This document shows, in pieces, positions 60,116 through 64,000 of a DNA stretch of 64,000 bases. The translations under genes were made by a program, and so were the position numbers. The notes beneath the pieces were generated by a model. It searched no databases and had not been told where the DNA came from. It saw only the letters and a list, made by a program, of their open reading frames with translations. Position 1 is the first letter of the stretch, and each line of letters begins with the position of its first letter. The stretch covers positions 62,001 to 126,000 of the forward strand of contig NC_016459.1 of the NCBI RefSeq assembly GCF_000226115.1, written 5' to 3'. The DNA is from Thermothielavioides terrestris NRRL 8126 (lineage: Eukaryota > Ascomycota > Sordariomycetes > Sordariales > Chaetomiaceae).

Positions 60116-61937
60116 GAGGTCGCATGTCGTGGGTCTCTGTCTCGCTGCTCTTCCCTTTTATTCGCTCCTCCTCCTTCTCCTCCTCCTCCTTTTCTTCTTC
60201 TTCTTCTTCTTCTTTTCTCCTTTTTCCAGCCTACTTACCCCGCCGAATGGAAGAAAGAATGCGCTTGATCTGCAGTTCTGACTTTCTTGGTGGATCAGCG
60301 CAAAGGCGTGTTGAAATAGGTACTGTTGTTTCGAGCGTGTTCCCAAGTTGCATACTGGCAGCAGCGGCATCAGCGCTTCAAAGTCATCCGTGACTCGATT
60401 GAGAAGGAAAGTATTATATATATGAGGCAGCATGTCTGTAGTTATGAAGCTGCATGTCTGTACTGTGTAGTGATGACACTGCACGTGCGCGGCTCGAGGC
60501 AAACCCTCAGGGAACGTTTCTTGCGCTCCGCGTTTTTCCAGACCAGTAGCGCGTCGTTAATCCTCACAGCTTTACGTTACTGTGAGAGTGTTCTCGAAAG
60601 GCCGAGTAGTTAGTGTGCATATAACTGTGCTCATGGTGAAGGTCGCTGTCGAATTGATGGTTCGAGTGCAGAGGGAGTGGGAAGTGAGATTACAAAATAC
60701 AGCAGTTATTTCGTAGTGTATCCTGACGTGCCGGTCATTACAGCTCGCCGACCGGGCCGAGCAATGGGCTGCTCCAGCCGTGATCACGGAATAGTACCCC
60801 TTCGTAATGCGTAATAGGGTGTGGATTGCGTCCTCAGTAGCGTCCTTGGCGCATCATCCTGGCGCACTCACCGGGACCGTGGGCAACGCAGGGAAGATGT
60901 TTGGTAGCTGTCCGTCTTCCATGTAAAAGGTGGAGCTTCCTGGTGCTTTGTTTGGCAAGAAATGATGTCGATGCCGAGGCCAGGCTAAAGCGAAAGCGGG
61001 GTGCTTTCCAAAGAGGAACTTTTAGTTCCTGTTCGAGATCTTCACAAGGACCCGGCAAGGCGAAAAACATCCGTAAGGGAGGGAAAAGTGAGGGAAGGTG
61101 ATCCCAGCTACACGCACACTAGATCCGGGCTGTAGTTACCCAACTTGGAACCGCCGAGAAGGACCATTCATTAACAGCTGAGGAGGAGCAGCAAGAGAAG
61201 CCAGCCAGCCACCAACCAACCCCGCGGCGGCTCAGACTTTCAGATTTTCCTCCTCATTACACACTAACTACACAATGTGTAGTCAGCCCAAAATCACCGA
61301 CCGGGTAATCGAATACCGACGAAAATCCAGCAAAGCGAGGCATCCGCAGGGTTTCCGCTGTTCTGCGTCATTGCACGAACTTGGGGGCAAAAAAGCGGCG
61401 AACGACCCTCTTCTCGATCTCGACTGCTGCCATCTGATACCTGAGCATCGGATCGGCGACCCATGGACCCCGAAAAACAAAAACCTACAAGGGAACACCA
61501 TGTTCGTCAGAGACGCCGAGCCTCGATGCGAACTGAGATCGAGAGAAGCATGATCCTTACAACCAGCCATCTTGTGCGCGCACCTGCTTGGCGGCCAGGG
61601 TCGCCACCAAGCGACGCCCTCCACGATGACTGGGGCACACGGGCCATGTCATGGGGAATAAACCCACTAACCCGCTTGATATGGCAGGACCGTCGCCGTC
61701 CTCTCGCTTCCCCCCCGAGAGCTCGCCTCAGGCAAGCTCTTCCGGTTCCTTGTTTTGCGCCAGACTCATCAGCATCGACAGCAGCAGCAACAGCAGCAGC
61801 AACAGCAGGAGCAGGAACAGCAGCATTGGCAGCATCCAGTCTTCCTCTGCGGGGCCGTTCCGGGTCGACCGCTGCTGGCCTAGCCGGTGGTGTATATACC
61901 CGAGGCACTGCCGCCGTGGAATTGAATCGGCCTCTCC
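60116..61937. other. Intergenic region, FSH hydrolase to MHYT gene
   Basis: 1.8 kb without a supported gene. A CTT/CTC microsatellite lies at about 60165-60225, and a CAG/CAA-rich stretch at about 61775-61825 in what may be the MHYT 5' leader. The open frames here show no domains. Confidence 0.5.
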
Positions 61938-64000
61938 ATGGACATGGCCGCCAGGCGGGATTTGGCCCAGCACTTGGGCCAGATCTTGCCCTTCAACCTC
62001 GAGCCGGCGCTGGTGGTGCTTAGCTACGTGATCAGTCTTGTCGGTGCCGCCTCCACGCTTGAGCTGATCAACCGCCGCACCTCACGGCGGGGCTACTACA
62101 ACAAGTGCGTATCGTCTCGCACCGCGTCCTGCTGGTGTTCTCCTTGGTTAAGCGAACGGCCACGCTGACCTTGCCGAAGCCTCCTTCTCTTCGGCGCCTC
62201 CATCACGATGGGAGGTGTCGCCATCTGGAGCATGGTACAATCGAACCCCCTTACGGTCCCTGACTGGCCTCCAGCCCGACTCTTGCTAACGCGTCGACGC
62301 CTTCTCTTTCCTACAGCACTACATTGGCAATCGCGCAACGATCATGTTGGACGGCGAGCCCGAGCTCCAGATCTCCTATTCTGCCGGGTTCACGGTCGCC
62401 TCCTTCTTCCTCCCCATCATCGTCTTGCTGGTCGCCTTCTTCGTGGTGACCGGTACCACAACCAGCCGCAGCAAGATCAGCTGGTGGCGTGTGGGCGTGT
62501 GGGGCCTGCTCTCGGGGGGTGCCATCAGCGGCATGCACTACCTTGGCAACACCTCCATCAGCAACTATCGATGCGACTACGTCCCCTCGTTCGTGGCCGG
62601 CTCCGTCGTCATCGCCGTCGTCGCCAGTACCGTCGCGCTGGCCCTCTTCTTCGTGTTCCGGAGCGCCTGGACCAACTCGTGGTGGAAGCGCATCGGATGC
62701 GCCGTCGTGCTGGCTGGCGCCGTGTCGGGCATGCACTGGTGCGCAGTCATGGGCACCAGGTTCACCCTGATGCGCGTGAACTTGAACGCCGACACCAGCT
62801 CCCGCAACACGACGGTTATCGTGACCGCCTGCCTGGTGGGCACTCTCGTCTTCTTCCTCGCTCCTACCGTGTCCAGTGCTGACTTTCCAACCTTCCGGTC
62901 ATCAGTCGTTCGCGGCATGCTTGATCATGGCTGGGCTCGCCATCTACCAGGCTCGCGTGCACAAAGGCTATGCCAACAGGGCGCACAGGATCGCCTTGGC
63001 GGCAGCAGTCTTCGACGAGCGCGGGAGGGTCTTGGTCACCCCTGATGGCTTCCTGCCCAGCGAAGTGGTCACCAGCAAGTTCCTGCACAAGGTAAGCAGC
63101 ACAGTTCCCTGGTGGACGTCGGCTCGACAGGCGCGCTGACGTGGGGGTCTCACTTTCCCAGACACACAACGAAACCTTTTCCACGGCCCATCCGTTGTTT
63201 CACTGGCTTTTTCGGGCTTCTCGTAACTGGGCCACCCTATCCGGCCTGCTCGACAAGATGAAACTCCATCTAGCCCGGCTGCCTCACCACGGGCGCAGCA
63301 TGAGGACAGGCATAGACCTCGTCGACAGCGAGGGCCACGTCATTGACGACTACGACACCATATTCTGCGAACTCTTCTGTGTTGCCGCCTCCGCTCTCGC
63401 CAATCAGATGCACGAAACACTTGTCGACGTCGGCGTCCTCTGGGATGAGATCCTCGCGACAGGCGGGCACTCCGTGGCGGACTCCATCAGCCAGACGTCA
63501 ACGCCTACGCGCTCCCGCGGTTCCCTGCAGAGAATCAAGCATGACCTCAGCGATATGGTGGAGAAAGGGGTGGCGGCCAACATCCGCGGAGGCCACGGCC
63601 ATCTCATGTTTCTGGTCCGAAGGGTTGACAGCGGCCACGTCGACCACCTGGCCGCCGCCGGCTACTGCTTCGCCGAGCCCCGACAGGTCGCCCATATCAT
63701 CCGCTCCAAGATGCAGATCCGGACCGCGAAAGTGGAGGAGAAGCTGAGGGACATGGAGCGGTACGCCTGCGGAGCCATGTTGAAACCCGGTATCCACGTC
63801 GGCCTGTTCGCCGTCCGCACGCAGGTCCACCAGTCGGGCTTTGACGTCCTGGTTCGGCGGCTGGCCCGGAACATGCTGCCAAGCGTCCAACTGCCCCTGG
63901 ACCGGCTGGAACCCGGCCACACCGAGTTCCTGCGCAGGCTGGACGGCATGTCCATCGGCGCCCTGCTCCGGCGACTCGAGCATGCGAACGAGCTCCCGCC
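61938..64000 (+). CDS. MHYT-domain integral membrane protein (3' end beyond the window)
   Basis: Multi-pass plasma-membrane protein of the MHYT family, proposed in bacteria to sense a diatomic gas or metal through conserved Met/His. Exons 61938-62104, 62180-62234, 62317-62835, 62906-63091 and 63162-64000 (open). Seen: MHYI formed across the exon 2/3 junction (SM|HYIGN), MHYLGN and MHWCAV, the three expected motifs, each next to a membrane helix (for example SFFLPIIVLLVAFFVV and SFAACLIMAGLAIY). From about residue 320 comes a large soluble region starting RVHKGYANRAHRIALAAAVF, typical of fungal members. All introns are 70-82 nt, and each junction keeps frame. Confidence 0.88.

Overview
The window is nuclear DNA of a filamentous ascomycete, most likely a member of the Sordariales close to Chaetomiaceae. 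The signs are short GT-AG introns (about 55-130 nt), GC-rich genes with strong third-position GC bias, a GH7 endoglucanase with a CBM1 whose sequence has the character of Chaetomiaceae enzymes, fungal secondary-metabolism genes, and a large AT-rich block with the marks of RIP (repeat-induced point mutation: CpA/TpG depleted, Trp and Gln codons turned to stops). The species is inferred, not read directly.

Layout. (1) 1-10.3 kb: a secondary-metabolite tailoring cluster with a Zn2Cys6 regulator (cut by the left edge), a short-chain dehydrogenase, a BAHD-type acyltransferase, a P450, an O-methyltransferase and a FAD monooxygenase. No scaffold-building enzyme is visible here. (2) 10.5-15.0 kb: two secreted hydrolases, a type-B carboxylesterase with a premature stop and a GH7 endoglucanase with a CBM1. 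(3) 15.0-18.7 kb: gene-poor spacer with a 69-nt T run. (4) 18.7-24.5 kb: housekeeping genes, namely a two-finger CCCH protein, mitochondrial acyl carrier protein and the NDUFS8 subunit of complex I; a 422-bp MITE-like element lies between the last two. (5) 25.0-48.5 kb: one RIP-mutated transposon nest. A Tad1-like LINE (14-bp target duplication) is split by a Ty3/Gypsy chromovirus (5-bp duplication GTAGC). That is split by a second Gypsy element (GAAAC), whose 5' LTR carries a 370-bp solo-LTR-like insert (GAACC). A second MITE copy sits on the LINE's right edge. (6) 48.6-50.7 kb: a conserved-looking fungal protein of unknown function. (7) 51.7-60.1 kb: a highly reducing type polyketide synthase, divergent from an FSH1/LovG-like serine hydrolase. 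(8) 61.9 kb to the end: a multi-pass MHYT-domain protein, cut by the right edge.

How the parts work together. The left cluster looks like post-assembly decoration (oxidation, methylation, acylation) under a local regulator, with its scaffold enzyme probably beyond the left edge. The right pair is a self-contained synthase plus release hydrolase. The PKS has intact KS, AT, KR and ACP motifs, but its DH has lost both catalytic residues and its ER cofactor motif is altered, so a hydroxyl-rich product is plausible. Housekeeping genes and the transposon nest lie between the two loci, so I treat them as separate. All splice sites were placed by eye from reading frame, GT/GC-AG signals and family motifs.
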